Shown: in pieces, positions 31,864 through 41,400 of the stretch
Numbering within the stretch: position 1 is the first letter of the stretch
Layout: each line of letters begins with the position of its first letter
Assembly (NCBI GenBank): GCA_947625055.1
Contig: CANQMT010000005.1
Coordinates: 40,705-104,704, forward strand
From: an uncultured Monoglobus sp.
Lineage (GTDB): Bacteria > Bacillota > Clostridia > Monoglobales > Monoglobaceae
Length of the DNA: 64,000 bases
Direction: 5' to 3'
Made by a program: the position numbers and the translations under genes
Notes under the pieces: generated by a model
The model's database searches: none
Told to the model about the DNA's origin: nothing
What the model saw: only the letters and a program-made list of their open reading frames with translations

Positions 31864-32745
31864 ATGAAAAAATTAATCAGCGGAATAATTATCGGCGCGG
31901 TTCTGGGCACGGCGATAGGCGGATTTGCTGTGAATTCAATTGTCGACAATCCGTTCCCGGTTGTGGTCAACGGCGAGAAAAAGAACATAGAGGGCTATAA
32001 CATAGACGACAGAACATACTTTAAGCTGCGCGACATCGCCGACGCGGTCGGCGGTTTTTCGGTAGACTTTAAGGACAACACGATCCTGATCAACACCGAA
32101 GGCGCCGCGCCCGCGCCGACCGCGGCGGCGGAACCTTCGTCAGTCCCGGAAACATCTGTTATGGGACAGTCGGAGCGCAAAGACGCGCTTGACGCCTTCC
32201 TGAAAAATGACTTTGAGAATGCGACCGTTGTGACACAGGCCGATCAGACAAAGTCGATCGCCGAGGACAGTACGCAGATAGCCTGCAAAAATAAGACGAT
32301 ATCAAATTATTACGCCGATATTGACGGCGACGGCTATGATGAGCTTGTGATATTCTCCGAGGCCGCGCCCGAGGGTGACTATGAGATGAACTCGAACAAA
32401 TGCATCTCTGTATGGGACTGCGGTGAGAACGGCGGAGTTACAAAGCTGCTTGCCAAGATAGGCTTGGCTTCGCGCACGTCTTACAGATATTCGGTTATCA
32501 GTTATAATGACAGAGAGTATTTGGTCGAGGCGGCCATAGACGGCAACAATGAGTATAAAACCGGAGAAATTAAGATACTCGACTGCAAAAACGGCGAATT
32601 CGTTTCGGTGCATAAGGTGAGCTATTCCGAGAACAAGACGGAAAACAGCCGCGTCATCGACGGTTCGGAAGTTACCGAGGATGAGCTCGACGCAGAGCTT
32701 GACGGTATTGAAAACGCGATAGTATATTCTCCCTACAGCGATTGA
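31864..32745 (+). CDS. Exported protein with copper-amine-oxidase-like stalk domain
   Basis: A 293-residue exported protein. Residues 1-27 form a Gly/Ala-rich signal anchor. Residues about 33-77 (VVVNGEKKNIEGYNIDDRTYFKLRD, quoted in part) match the copper amine oxidase N-terminal-like stalk domain common in clostridial cell-surface proteins; this domain does not bind copper. An Ala/Pro linker leads to a C-terminal domain (about 108-293) with a DIDGDGYDELVI calcium-loop-like motif and alternating strands. The role is unknown; a cell-surface or cell-wall-associated function is likely. It has its own promoter and a strong terminator and is thus monocistronic. Confidence 0.78.
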   Translation: MKKLISGIIIGAVLGTAIGGFAVNSIVDNPFPVVVNGEKKNIEGYNIDDRTYFKLRDIADAVGGFSVDFKDNTILINTEGAAPAPTAAAEPSSVPETSVMGQSERKDALDAFLKNDFENATVVTQADQTKSIAEDSTQIACKNKTISNYYADIDGDGYDELVIFSEAAPEGDYEMNSNKCISVWDCGENGGVTKLLAKIGLASRTSYRYSVISYNDREYLVEAAIDGNNEYKTGEIKILDCKNGEFVSVHKVSYSENKTENSRVIDGSEVTEDELDAELDGIENAIVYSPYSD

Positions 32746-32759
32746 TTTTGGGCAGTTTA

Positions 32760-32786
32760 AAAGAGCGGGCGCGCCCGCTCTTTTTT
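32760..32786. terminator. Bidirectional terminator between the stalk protein gene and parC
   Basis: AAAGAGCGGGC and its complement around GC form an 11-bp stem with TTTTTT on the plus side and AAAAAA/TTTT on the minus side. It overlaps the parC stop codon and serves both converging genes. Confidence 0.88.
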
Positions 32787-34971
32787 AGTCCATACTTATT
32801 TGCTCTATCCCAATGTCGGCCTCTCTGACCAAGGCGCCGACCGCGGGGATATTTCTGGTGCGGAACCTGCTCATGTTTATGATGCCCGAGCTTTCGGCGA
32901 GCGAGCCGCGGATGACCTTGCTGCCCTTACGCGGGGTCATAACGTTAACGCCCTGAGTCGAGCGCGTAGCCTTGAGCGGAATTTTGTCCGACTTGACCGC
33001 GACCGCCCTGCCGCTGTCCGAAAACAGCACGATCTCAAGCTTTTCACCCTGCGGCACGAAAAACATTTCAGCCATGGGCGACTTGTCCGAAAACGCTCCT
33101 GTCAGCTTGCGGCGGTTGGTCTTGGTCTGATACGCGCTGAGCGGAACCTTGGCCGCCTTGCCGTTTTCAAAGCAGAAGATCAGCTCGCCCTTAAAGTCGT
33201 CTGTCACAGCCATGCCGAGTATGCGTTCCTTGTCGGTGAGACCGAGAAGGTTCGGGATGAACTCACCCAAAAGGCTGGCCTTGCTGTCGGGTATGTCATA
33301 GGCCTTGAGCTTGTAGGCGCAGCCGCCCTCGGCGAAGAAGATGACCTCGCTGCTGTTCTGCGCCTCGACCTCCTGAACGAGCTCGTCGCCCTCCTTGAGC
33401 TTTTGCTCGCCGCTGGTTCTGAGCGACACGAGCGAGATCTTTTTGATATATCCGTCGCGCGTTCTGAAAAGCTTGACGTTATAGTCGGGGATCGTCTCCT
33501 CGACCGCTGGCTCAACGACTTCGTCCGCCGAGATTATCTCGGTCCTGCGGTCGGAGCCGTATTTTTTCGCGATCTGTTTGAGCTGCTTTTCGATAAGCTT
33601 GTTTATCCGCCGCTTGCTCTCGACCGTCTTGCGCAGATCGTCAAGTTCCGCGCGAAGGCTCTCGATCTCGGCGGTGCGCTTTAAAATATAATCCTTATTG
33701 AGGTTGCGGAGCTTTATCTCCGCGACGTATTCCGCCTGAGCCTTGGTTATGTTAAAGCCGCGCATCAGATTGGGGATAACCATTGAGTCATCCTCGGTCT
33801 CGCGGACAATTTTTATCGCCTTGTCAATATCGAGCAGGATAAGGCTGAGTCCCTCAAGCAGGTGCAGCTTCTCGCTCTTTTTTTCAATGTCAAAGGTGAG
33901 CGCGCGCTTTACGCAGCTTCTGCGGAAGCGCAGCCATTCGCAGAGAATATCGTTGACGCCCAGCACCATCGGCGACCCCTCGACAAGAACGTTGAAGTTG
34001 CAGCCGAAGCTGTCCTGAAGCGCGGTCATTTTGTAAAGCTTGGCCATGAGCCGATCGGGATCGGTTCCGCGCTTTAAGTCAATGGTTATCTTGAGGCCCT
34101 TAAGGTCGGTCTCGTCGCGGATGTCGGAGATCTCTCTCGCCTTTCCCGACTTGACCAGATCAACTATCTTGTCGATTATGACCTCGACCGTGGTGCTGTA
34201 AGGTATCTCGTATATGTCTATGCAGTTCTGCTTTTTGTCGTATCTGTATTTGGCGCGGACCTTGATCGAACCGCGGCCCGTGCGGTATATCTCGTCAATT
34301 TCCTGTTTGTTGTAAAGAAGCTGTCCGCCTGTCGGGAAGTCGGGGGCGGGCATTATATCCGACAGATCCGCCTCGGGGTCTTTCATAACCGCGATCGCCG
34401 CCTCGCAAAGCTCGCGCAGGTTAAAGCAGCAGATATTCGACGCCATTCCGACGGCTATTCCCTGATTGGGATTTGCCAGAATGTTAGGAAACGTGGTGGG
34501 AAGCAGAGTGGGCTCCTTCATTGTTCCGTCGTAGTTGTCAACGAAGTCGACCGTGTTTTTGTCGATCTCCCCGAAAAGCTCGGAGCAGATGGGGCTTAGC
34601 TTAGCCTCGGTGTATCTCGCCGCCGCGTACGCCATGTCGCGCGAATAGACGCGTCCGAAATTGCCCTTTGACTTCACAAGCGGCAGAAGCAGCGCGCCGT
34701 TGCCGTCGGTGAGGCGGACGAGCGTTTCGTATATCGCCGCGTCGCCGTGTGGATTGAGGCGCATCGTCTGGCCGACGATGTTGGCCGACTTTGTGAGACT
34801 GCCCGAAAGCAGGCCCATTTTGTGCATGGTATAAAGCAGCTTGCGGTGCGACGGCTTAAGACCGTCGATCTCCGGTATAGCTCTGGAAATGATAACGCTC
34901 ATGGCGTAGGGCATGTAGTTGTTTTCCAGAGTGTCTGTTATTTGTTGTTCCTGAATAATTGGTTTTTTCAT
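32785..34971 (-). CDS. parC: DNA topoisomerase IV subunit A (divergent type)
   Basis: DNA cleavage and religation subunit of a type IIA topoisomerase. The 728 residues open with YMPYAMSVIISRAIPEIDG; the catalytic tyrosine is Y120 in ARYTEAKLS. The coiled-coil region near 430-475 and a C-terminal beta-pinwheel of GyrA/ParC type follow (RTRDGYIKKI, FSDSGRAVAVK, TRSTQGVNVM). No clear GyrA box (QRRGGKG) is seen, favouring topoisomerase IV over gyrase. parE lies 41 bp upstream on the same strand. The pair belongs to a divergent clostridial group in addition to the expected gyrase elsewhere. Confidence 0.85.
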   Translation of the reverse strand: MKKPIIQEQQITDTLENNYMPYAMSVIISRAIPEIDGLKPSHRKLLYTMHKMGLLSGSLTKSANIVGQTMRLNPHGDAAIYETLVRLTDGNGALLLPLVKSKGNFGRVYSRDMAYAAARYTEAKLSPICSELFGEIDKNTVDFVDNYDGTMKEPTLLPTTFPNILANPNQGIAVGMASNICCFNLRELCEAAIAVMKDPEADLSDIMPAPDFPTGGQLLYNKQEIDEIYRTGRGSIKVRAKYRYDKKQNCIDIYEIPYSTTVEVIIDKIVDLVKSGKAREISDIRDETDLKGLKITIDLKRGTDPDRLMAKLYKMTALQDSFGCNFNVLVEGSPMVLGVNDILCEWLRFRRSCVKRALTFDIEKKSEKLHLLEGLSLILLDIDKAIKIVRETEDDSMVIPNLMRGFNITKAQAEYVAEIKLRNLNKDYILKRTAEIESLRAELDDLRKTVESKRRINKLIEKQLKQIAKKYGSDRRTEIISADEVVEPAVEETIPDYNVKLFRTRDGYIKKISLVSLRTSGEQKLKEGDELVQEVEAQNSSEVIFFAEGGCAYKLKAYDIPDSKASLLGEFIPNLLGLTDKERILGMAVTDDFKGELIFCFENGKAAKVPLSAYQTKTNRRKLTGAFSDKSPMAEMFFVPQGEKLEIVLFSDSGRAVAVKSDKIPLKATRSTQGVNVMTPRKGSKVIRGSLAESSGIINMSRFRTRNIPAVGALVREADIGIEQISMD

Positions 34972-35012
34972 ATTTATTTCCTGTTCTGTAAATTATCTTT
35001 CAGATGATCGCG

Positions 35013-36992
35013 TTATGACACGTCCGCCATGTCGATGAAATTGTGGCCCTCCTCGGCGATATGCTCCTTCCTGCCGGACAGATTGTCGCCCAGCAGAAGG
35101 TCGAACACCTCTTGTGTCCTTATAACGTCGTCGGGCATAATTTTGATGAGCCGCCGCGTCTCTGGGTTCATGGTCGTGCGCCACATCATGTCGGGCTGGT
35201 TCTCGCCGAGGCCCTTGCTGCGCTGTATTGTGTATCTCCGGCCGTCGATCCTTTTGAGTATGTCGGCCTTTTCCTGCTCGCTGAACGCGAAATAGGTGTC
35301 CTTTTTGGTGTTTATCTCATAAAGGGGCGATTCCGCGATATAGACGTATCCCTTTTCGATAAGCGTGGGGACCAGACGGTAGATCATAGTCAGCACCTGA
35401 GTGCGGATATGGTAGCCGTCAACGTCGGCGTCGGTGCAGATTATAACTTTGTTCCAGCGCAGATTGCCGAGGTCGAACGAGCTGAGGTCCTTGTTGTGCT
35501 TTGACTTGATCTCGACTCCGCAGCCCAGAACGCGCAGCAGATCGACGATAACGTCGCTTGAAAATATCTTGTCATAGTCCGCCTTGAGGCAGTTCAGTAT
35601 CTTGCCCCGAAGCGGGATTATCGCCTGGAACTCGCTGTCGCGGCCGAGCTTGCAGGCGCCCAGCGCCGAGTCTCCCTCAACGATATAGACCTCGCGCTTT
35701 TCGGGGTCCTTGCTTCGGCAGTCCACGAATTTTTTGACCCTGTTTGAAACGTCAAGGCTGCCGCCGAGCTTTTTCTTAACGTTGATGCGCGTCTTTTCGG
35801 CCGTCTCGCGGCTGCGCTTGTTGACAAGGACCTGACCGCATATCTTGTCGGCCTCCATTTTGTTTTCAATGAAGTATATGTCAAGAGTCTTGCGCAGAAA
35901 TTCGGTCATCGCGTCCTGAATGAATTTGTTGTTTATCGCCTTTTTTGTCTGGTTCTCATAGCTCGTCATGGTGGAGTAGGAGTTCGAGACAAGGATAAGG
36001 CTGTCCTGAATGTCGCTGTACTGAATTTTGCCCTCGTTTTTGTTGTACTTGTTCTCGGCCTTTAAGTATTTGTCGATCGAGTACACAAATGCGTTCCTCA
36101 CGGCCTTGTCGGGCGAGCCGCCGTGCTCCAGAAAGCTCGAGTTGTGGTAATACTGCGTGGTGTTTATCTCGTTTGAGAAGCAGAACGCAAAGCTCATTTT
36201 AAGCTTATATTCGGGCAGGTCCTCTCTGTCGCGTCCGCTGCGCTCCGCCTCGGCGAAGTACGGCTCAGTGAATGTCTTGCCGCCCGCGAGCTCCTTCACA
36301 TAGTCAACTATTCCGTGCTCATACAAAAACTCGGTTTCCTCGAACTTGCCTCGGCTGACCTCGTTTTTCAGTACGAAGCGTATGCCCGGGTTCACGACCG
36401 CCTGCCGTTTCAGCGTGTCCTTGTAATATTCAAGCGGTATGTCGATGTCGGTGAAAACCTTAAGGTCGGGCCGCCAGAGAATTTTAGAGCCAGTGTGCCT
36501 GTGGCGGAACTGCGTCTTTTTGAGACCGCCGACGTTTTTGCCTTTTTTGAACTCAAGCTCGTATTTGTATCCGTCGCGCTGAATGACAACGCTCATGTAT
36601 TCCGAGCTGTACTGCGTGGCGCAAAGGCCGAGTCCGTTTAAGCCGAGGCTGAACTCATAGTTGCCGCCGGTGTTGTTTTTGTATTTTCCGCCCGCGTAAA
36701 GCTCGCAGAAAACCAGCTCCCAGTTGTATTTTTTCTCGCGCTCGTTATAATCGACCGGAATTCCGCGGCCGTAGTCCTCGACCTCGATCGACTTGTCAAG
36801 AAAGCGGGTTATGCTGATAACGTTGCCGAAGCCCTCTCTCGCCTCGTCGATAGAGTTTGACAGTATCTCGAACACCGAATGTTCGCAGCCGTCAATGCCG
36901 TCCGAGCCGAATATTACCGCGGGGCGCTTGCGCACCCTGTCGGGCCCCTTAAGCAGTACAATGCTTTGATTATTATATTTTCTCGCGCACAT
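35013..36992 (-). CDS. parE: DNA topoisomerase IV subunit B (divergent type)
   Basis: ATPase subunit of the same topoisomerase, 659 residues. The GHKL ATPase has NSIDEAREGF (Mg-binding Asn), VEDYGRGIPV and LGLNGLGLCATQ, where common GyrB/ParE have GGLHGVG. The Toprim domain shows YIVEGDSALGACKLGRD instead of the usual EGDSAGGSAKQGRD and an intact DADVDGYHIRTQ metal site. The C-terminal IQRSKGLGENQPDMMW matches the family. GGAGG precedes the ATG at 36992. The substitutions in both nucleotide motifs mark a distinct subfamily rather than decay, because all catalytic acids remain. Confidence 0.86.
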   Translation of the reverse strand: MCARKYNNQSIVLLKGPDRVRKRPAVIFGSDGIDGCEHSVFEILSNSIDEAREGFGNVISITRFLDKSIEVEDYGRGIPVDYNEREKKYNWELVFCELYAGGKYKNNTGGNYEFSLGLNGLGLCATQYSSEYMSVVIQRDGYKYELEFKKGKNVGGLKKTQFRHRHTGSKILWRPDLKVFTDIDIPLEYYKDTLKRQAVVNPGIRFVLKNEVSRGKFEETEFLYEHGIVDYVKELAGGKTFTEPYFAEAERSGRDREDLPEYKLKMSFAFCFSNEINTTQYYHNSSFLEHGGSPDKAVRNAFVYSIDKYLKAENKYNKNEGKIQYSDIQDSLILVSNSYSTMTSYENQTKKAINNKFIQDAMTEFLRKTLDIYFIENKMEADKICGQVLVNKRSRETAEKTRINVKKKLGGSLDVSNRVKKFVDCRSKDPEKREVYIVEGDSALGACKLGRDSEFQAIIPLRGKILNCLKADYDKIFSSDVIVDLLRVLGCGVEIKSKHNKDLSSFDLGNLRWNKVIICTDADVDGYHIRTQVLTMIYRLVPTLIEKGYVYIAESPLYEINTKKDTYFAFSEQEKADILKRIDGRRYTIQRSKGLGENQPDMMWRTTMNPETRRLIKIMPDDVIRTQEVFDLLLGDNLSGRKEHIAEEGHNFIDMADVS

Positions 36993-37095
36993 ATTTTAAT
37001 TCCTCCAAACAATTCAAGTCATTATAACATAAAAAAAATTACATGTAAAGAATAATTTGTCTTAAAAATTCTTACTATAATATTACAATTTATTA

Positions 37096-37124
37096 TTGCA
37101 ATATTTTAAGAAATATTGTATAGT
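37096..37124 (+). promoter_or_regulatory. Promoter of the DUF362 gene with inverted repeat between -35 and -10
   Basis: TTGCAA (37096-37101) and TATAGT (37119-37124) are 17 bp apart. CAATATTT and AAATATTG (37099-37106 and 37111-37118) form a perfect 8-bp inverted repeat around TAAG that fills the spacer, a good operator position. Confidence 0.65.
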
Positions 37125-37156
37125 AATAACAGATAATCATGAAAGAGGTGGCTTAA

Positions 37157-38038
37157 ATGGAAAAAGCAAAAGTATATTTCACGTCCGAGATCACGCCCGA
37201 GGCTGTGATCAGGATGTATGAGGCTCTGGGCCGCGCGCTTAGCGGAAACGTGGCGGTGAAGCTGCACTCGGGCGAGAAGGGAAACCAGAACTATTTGCGG
37301 CCCGAGTTCGTAAAGCCGATGGTTGAATATGTGGGCGGCACCGTGGTTGAGTGCAACACGGCCTATGACGGCGAGCGCAACTATACCGACAAGCATATGA
37401 GGCTCATGGACGAGCACGGCTGGTCAAAGCATTTTAAGGTCGACCTTATGGACGCCGAGGGCCCCGACCTCAAGCTTGAAATACCGAACGGAAAAATTCT
37501 TAAAGAGAATTTGGTCGGCAAAAATATTAAGAATTATGACTCGATGCTTGTTCTGTCGCACTTTAAGGGCCACCCGGCGGGCGGCTACGGCGGCGCGCTC
37601 AAGCAGCTTTCGATAGGCTGCGCCTCGACTGTCGGCAAGTGCCTTATCCACTCGGGCGGCACGATAACCGATCAGAACATTGTCTGGGGCCATATGGCCG
37701 AGCAGGACGTGTTCTGCGAGTCAATGGCGGACGCGGCGATGAGCGTTGCCGAGATGTTCGGCGAAAATATCGCCTACGTCAGCATGATGTGCAACCTCTC
37801 GGTCGACTGCGACTGCTGCGCGGTTGCGGAGGATCCGTGCATGGCGGATATAGGCATCCTGTCGTCGACCGATCCGGTGGCGCTTGACAAGGCCTGCATG
37901 GATCTGATATACTCCTCAAACGACCCCGGCCGCGATCATTTCATCGAACGCGTGGAGTCGCTCCACGGCTCCCACACGATTGACGCCGCGGCGGACCTAG
38001 GCTTCGGCACCAAAGAATACGAGCTGATCAGAATTTAA
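37157..38038 (+). CDS. DUF362 domain protein
   Basis: A 293-residue protein spanning one DUF362 domain. Family features include VAVKLHSGEKGNQNYLRPEF near the N terminus, a LSHFKGHPAGGYGGALKQLS loop and IGILSSTDPVALDKACMDLI at the C-terminal side. A cysteine-rich stretch (CNLSVDCDCCAVAEDPC) near residue 215 may bind an Fe-S cluster or metal. There is no separate ferredoxin domain. DUF362 proteins are linked to iron-sulfur or redox chemistry but their reaction is unknown. AGAGGTGG precedes the ATG. It is monocistronic, between its own operator-bearing promoter and a terminator. Confidence 0.88.
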   Translation: MEKAKVYFTSEITPEAVIRMYEALGRALSGNVAVKLHSGEKGNQNYLRPEFVKPMVEYVGGTVVECNTAYDGERNYTDKHMRLMDEHGWSKHFKVDLMDAEGPDLKLEIPNGKILKENLVGKNIKNYDSMLVLSHFKGHPAGGYGGALKQLSIGCASTVGKCLIHSGGTITDQNIVWGHMAEQDVFCESMADAAMSVAEMFGENIAYVSMMCNLSVDCDCCAVAEDPCMADIGILSSTDPVALDKACMDLIYSSNDPGRDHFIERVESLHGSHTIDAAADLGFGTKEYELIRI

Positions 38039-38103
38039 TAAAAATCGGGCCGAAATGGTAGCGCTCAATAAAACAGTAAAAAACAGTAATGTTTTGATTT
38101 TTG

Positions 38104-38144
38104 GCAACGGCATAGTTTTTGCTATGCTGTTGCTTCGTTTTTTT
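38104..38144 (+). terminator. Terminator of the DUF362 gene
   Basis: GCAACGGCATAG pairs with CTATGCTGTTGC (one G-U) and is followed by TTCGTTTTTTT. Confidence 0.85.
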
Positions 38145-38270
38145 GGAACAACGACAGCGGGAGAAGGCCTACTAAGTCATAGTGTATGTCTATGTTCTGT
38201 TTGCGCTTGCCGTTTTCGTCTTTCTGTGGAGCGTGGACATAAACTCGCTTTACACTGTCTACTTTTTTAG
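38122..38270 (-). pseudogene. C-terminal fragment of a site-specific serine recombinase (tentative)
   Basis: The minus strand encodes about 49 residues, VKRVYVHAPQKDENGKRKQ then NIDIHYDLVGLLPLSLF and a stop. This resembles the extreme C terminus of large serine recombinases of integrative elements, which commonly end with a VHAPDKS...RQ.IDIYYDFVG pattern. No catalytic or zinc-ribbon part is found upstream, so this is at best a 3' remnant. The remaining 38145-38311 shows no other feature. Homology is from memory and needs a search. Confidence 0.4.
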
Positions 38271-38311
38271 TATACATCCAAAAATTTTTCAAAAAAAACA
38301 CCTCCAAAGTA

Positions 38312-38357
38312 TTGACTCGTTCATGGGTGGACATGATATAATGTTATTTATAATAAC
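38312..38357 (+). promoter_or_regulatory. Probable promoter of the SLH giant gene
   Basis: TTGACT (38312-38317) and TATAAT (38337-38342) are 19 bp apart, with TGA before the -10. GTTATT-TAT-AATAAC (38343-38357) is an inverted repeat at the expected start site. Leader about 115 nt. Confidence 0.55.
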
Positions 38358-38463
38358 AATATCCTTTATGGAAGGCAAGGGATAAATGAAAATTTAAAAA
38401 ATTTATTGCTCACTGAATTTGTAAAAACAAAAATAAAAAAATATATAAAGGAAGTGAAATTAA

Positions 38464-41400
38464 ATGAAACGTATTATTTCTTTCATGCTTGTGCTGAGCA
38501 TGCTCTTGACAGTGGTGCCTACCTTGGCTTTTGCACAGGACAGCACAAGGGATGAGCTCAGCGCGATTCAAGAATCATTGGAAAACGCGGATCCTGTTCT
38601 GAAAGAGCAATATCCCGGCGGTCTGTTTGCGATACCGCAGATCGCCGCCGAGGTTGATGAGAACGCGGGAGAACCTCTGACGTTCTATATTGCCAGATAC
38701 GGCGGGACCCAAGGCGAGGCGAAGCTCAGTCTCAGGTTCCAGGACTATTCAGCGCAGTACGGCAAGGACTACACCGCCGAGGTGGAGAAGTCTGTTTTCT
38801 CAAAGGACAAGATCGAACCAAACGAGAACGCGGTTCCGATCATGTATATGTTCTCGCAGGAAAACCCTCTGACCGGCGAGGACGCCACCTATGAGGATCT
38901 GGTGGCCCAATACGGCGAGGAAAGCGTGCAGCATATGGAGGAGCTGGTCGGTGAATACATCGAGGCCACAGCGAAGGATGAGGAAGAATCCGCCGGTGAG
39001 GCGGAGAAAGACGCTGCCGCCGCCGACGAAAATGCTGCCGTCGACGAGAATGTTGTAGCCGACGAGGATGTTCCTGCCGACGAGAATGCTGCCGCCGACG
39101 ACGAAGATGTTCCTGCCGACGAGGATGTTGCCGCCGACGAGGATGTTGCCGCCGACGAGGATGTTCCTGCTGACGAGAATGTTGTTGCTGACGAGGATGC
39201 TGCCGCCGACGAGGATATTCCTGCCGACGAGGATAACGAGGAGGCGGACGCGCCGGCGCAAAGCGAGTCCGTTTCCGCAGAGGAGCCCATATATCAGAGC
39301 GCCGGCGAAGCGGAGGAAAAAAGCCCCCTTTACGCCCTGAACGATCAGGTCAGCCAGTTCTCGGGCAGCAATCTTACCTTTGGCAACTTTATAACCGGGG
39401 AAAATTCCGATCCCGAGACTGCCCGCATCAGCAACGAGCTGATGGCCGAGGCTTTTCCCTGCGCCGAAACAGAGGTCGTGTTTGAGGACGGGGAGACTCT
39501 GAAAAAAGTCACGGTGTACCCCAACGACGACGACGAGAGCAACGGCGACAGAGTGTTTGTGGCATACATAAACGGCTCGGGCGACGGCTATGCCCTTGAC
39601 GTGAGAAACAACGCGCAGATCACCATTAAGGACGACGAGGCCTATGTTTCTCCCTATGTTTATGTGGACAGCGGCACGGTTAGCGGCATCAGCGAGGACT
39701 CCGACAGCTTCAAGGCGGAGCTGCGCCGTAACGACCCCCTGTATCAGCTCAGCACTGTGACGTTCACAGCCATTACAGACACCAATAATGTGCTGATCCA
39801 GGGCAACGTGGTATTCATGCCCGGCATGGACACACAGACCATAGAAGTACCTATGACCGGTGTTGCGGGCAGCGGAGCGAAAACCATATACCTGAGCCTT
39901 GCCAATGCCGTGGGCTGTGACGTCAGCGAAAACTATACCCCGGTGGAAATTTTGCCCGCCTCAAATGACTCAAGCGACGGTATTGTCACGAGTGCAGCGA
40001 CGGGCAAGAAACTCTCGAAATCCGATCGCAATAATCCGTTTAACACTGACGGAGAAGAGTTTTATGACCATTTTGAATTTGATATAGAGGGCCTTTCCTC
40101 CTCATTTCAGAGTATGCAAAACGGAAATTGCAAAGGCGTAAGTTCCGGATACAAAGACGGATATTATTATTTAGATATTCCGGATCATGGGTGCGGATGC
40201 ACCGGCGCTTATATATACAAGGAGCGCGACTTCGATTTGATGCTTGACGATTATCAGTCGATTCCCCCGATTCAATCGGTCTCCATAGATTGGTACGCGA
40301 ATGATTATGAAGGCGTCAGAGCGAACTATAACTTTTTGTCCTTTGAAGAATGTACTCCGATGAAGGATGACAACGGCACATTCCACGGACCGTCAAACAT
40401 CACTTTTGTGGGAGATCACACGTCCGGACAGAAAACAACCATAAATATGCAAACCGGAGAGGTAGATGACCCCGGCGGCGCCAGACATGATTACAGCCCA
40501 AGTAATTTTATAAAGCGTAGCAAAGCGCCTAACAGATGGCCGTCCATTAGACCGCGTTGTTTCGTATGGGAGGTTTACAAGAACAGCGGCGGCGTAAACG
40601 GTATGCACACCGAGATCAAAGCTGTCCGTTTCGACTATATGGAAGTACCCTTTGAAATGGTAAATCCCGACCCCATTGACGGCGTGATCCCCGGCACGCT
40701 GGAGATGAAGTCCAGGGACAATAAATCACAGGGCACGAAAATGAACTTTTACGGCAGAGAGAAGATATCCCTTGTAGAAACAAGCAAAGACGACAACTAT
40801 GAGCTGACCGGAATGGAGTTTATTATCAATAATAAAACAAGCAATATAAACAATAAAGCAGACCCCTTGTTTGACCCGAAAGGCTTGACCCTTGATTTGT
40901 CGGAGTTATGGTCTTACTGCTTCGATTGCTTTCAATGTGACAACGTAACGGCAGACAACGATTACGGCACCATTAAGCTGAAGCCTATCTATTCGAAGAA
41001 GGCTGTTTCGGTCACGCTTAAATCCGACAAAAACGGCGGCATGAAGCTGACCGATAATACATCTTCACACGTCCCCTGGAGCCTGAACAGTGGCGACAAG
41101 GATAAGAAAATCACCCTCTATGCGGCGGACAATATAACCATCGAGCCGTACGACCAAGATGAACGCTATAATTTTGCGGGCTGGGGCGGCAGCTCCTCGC
41201 CCATAGGACAGTCCGGCGCGCAGTATCAGATCCCATTCAGCATGACCGATGAAAAGAGTACCCTCAAGCTGGAACCCAAGGATTATATCATATATCCGAA
41301 GTATTCGGCGGAAGGCACATTTGTGCGGCTGAGTCTCGATAAAACGGTTTCCGATATAAATATTCCGCTTGAGCAGATACAAGCCGATATAGACGACATG

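Noticed and set aside
32800..33684. Open frame of about 294 codons antisense to parC
   Set aside because: Opposite conserved topoisomerase sequence, with Arg/Leu-rich composition typical of a reverse shadow.
39010..39240. Possible CRISPR-like array
   Set aside because: The repeats are contiguous, have no unique spacers and are translated in frame as acidic pentapeptides.
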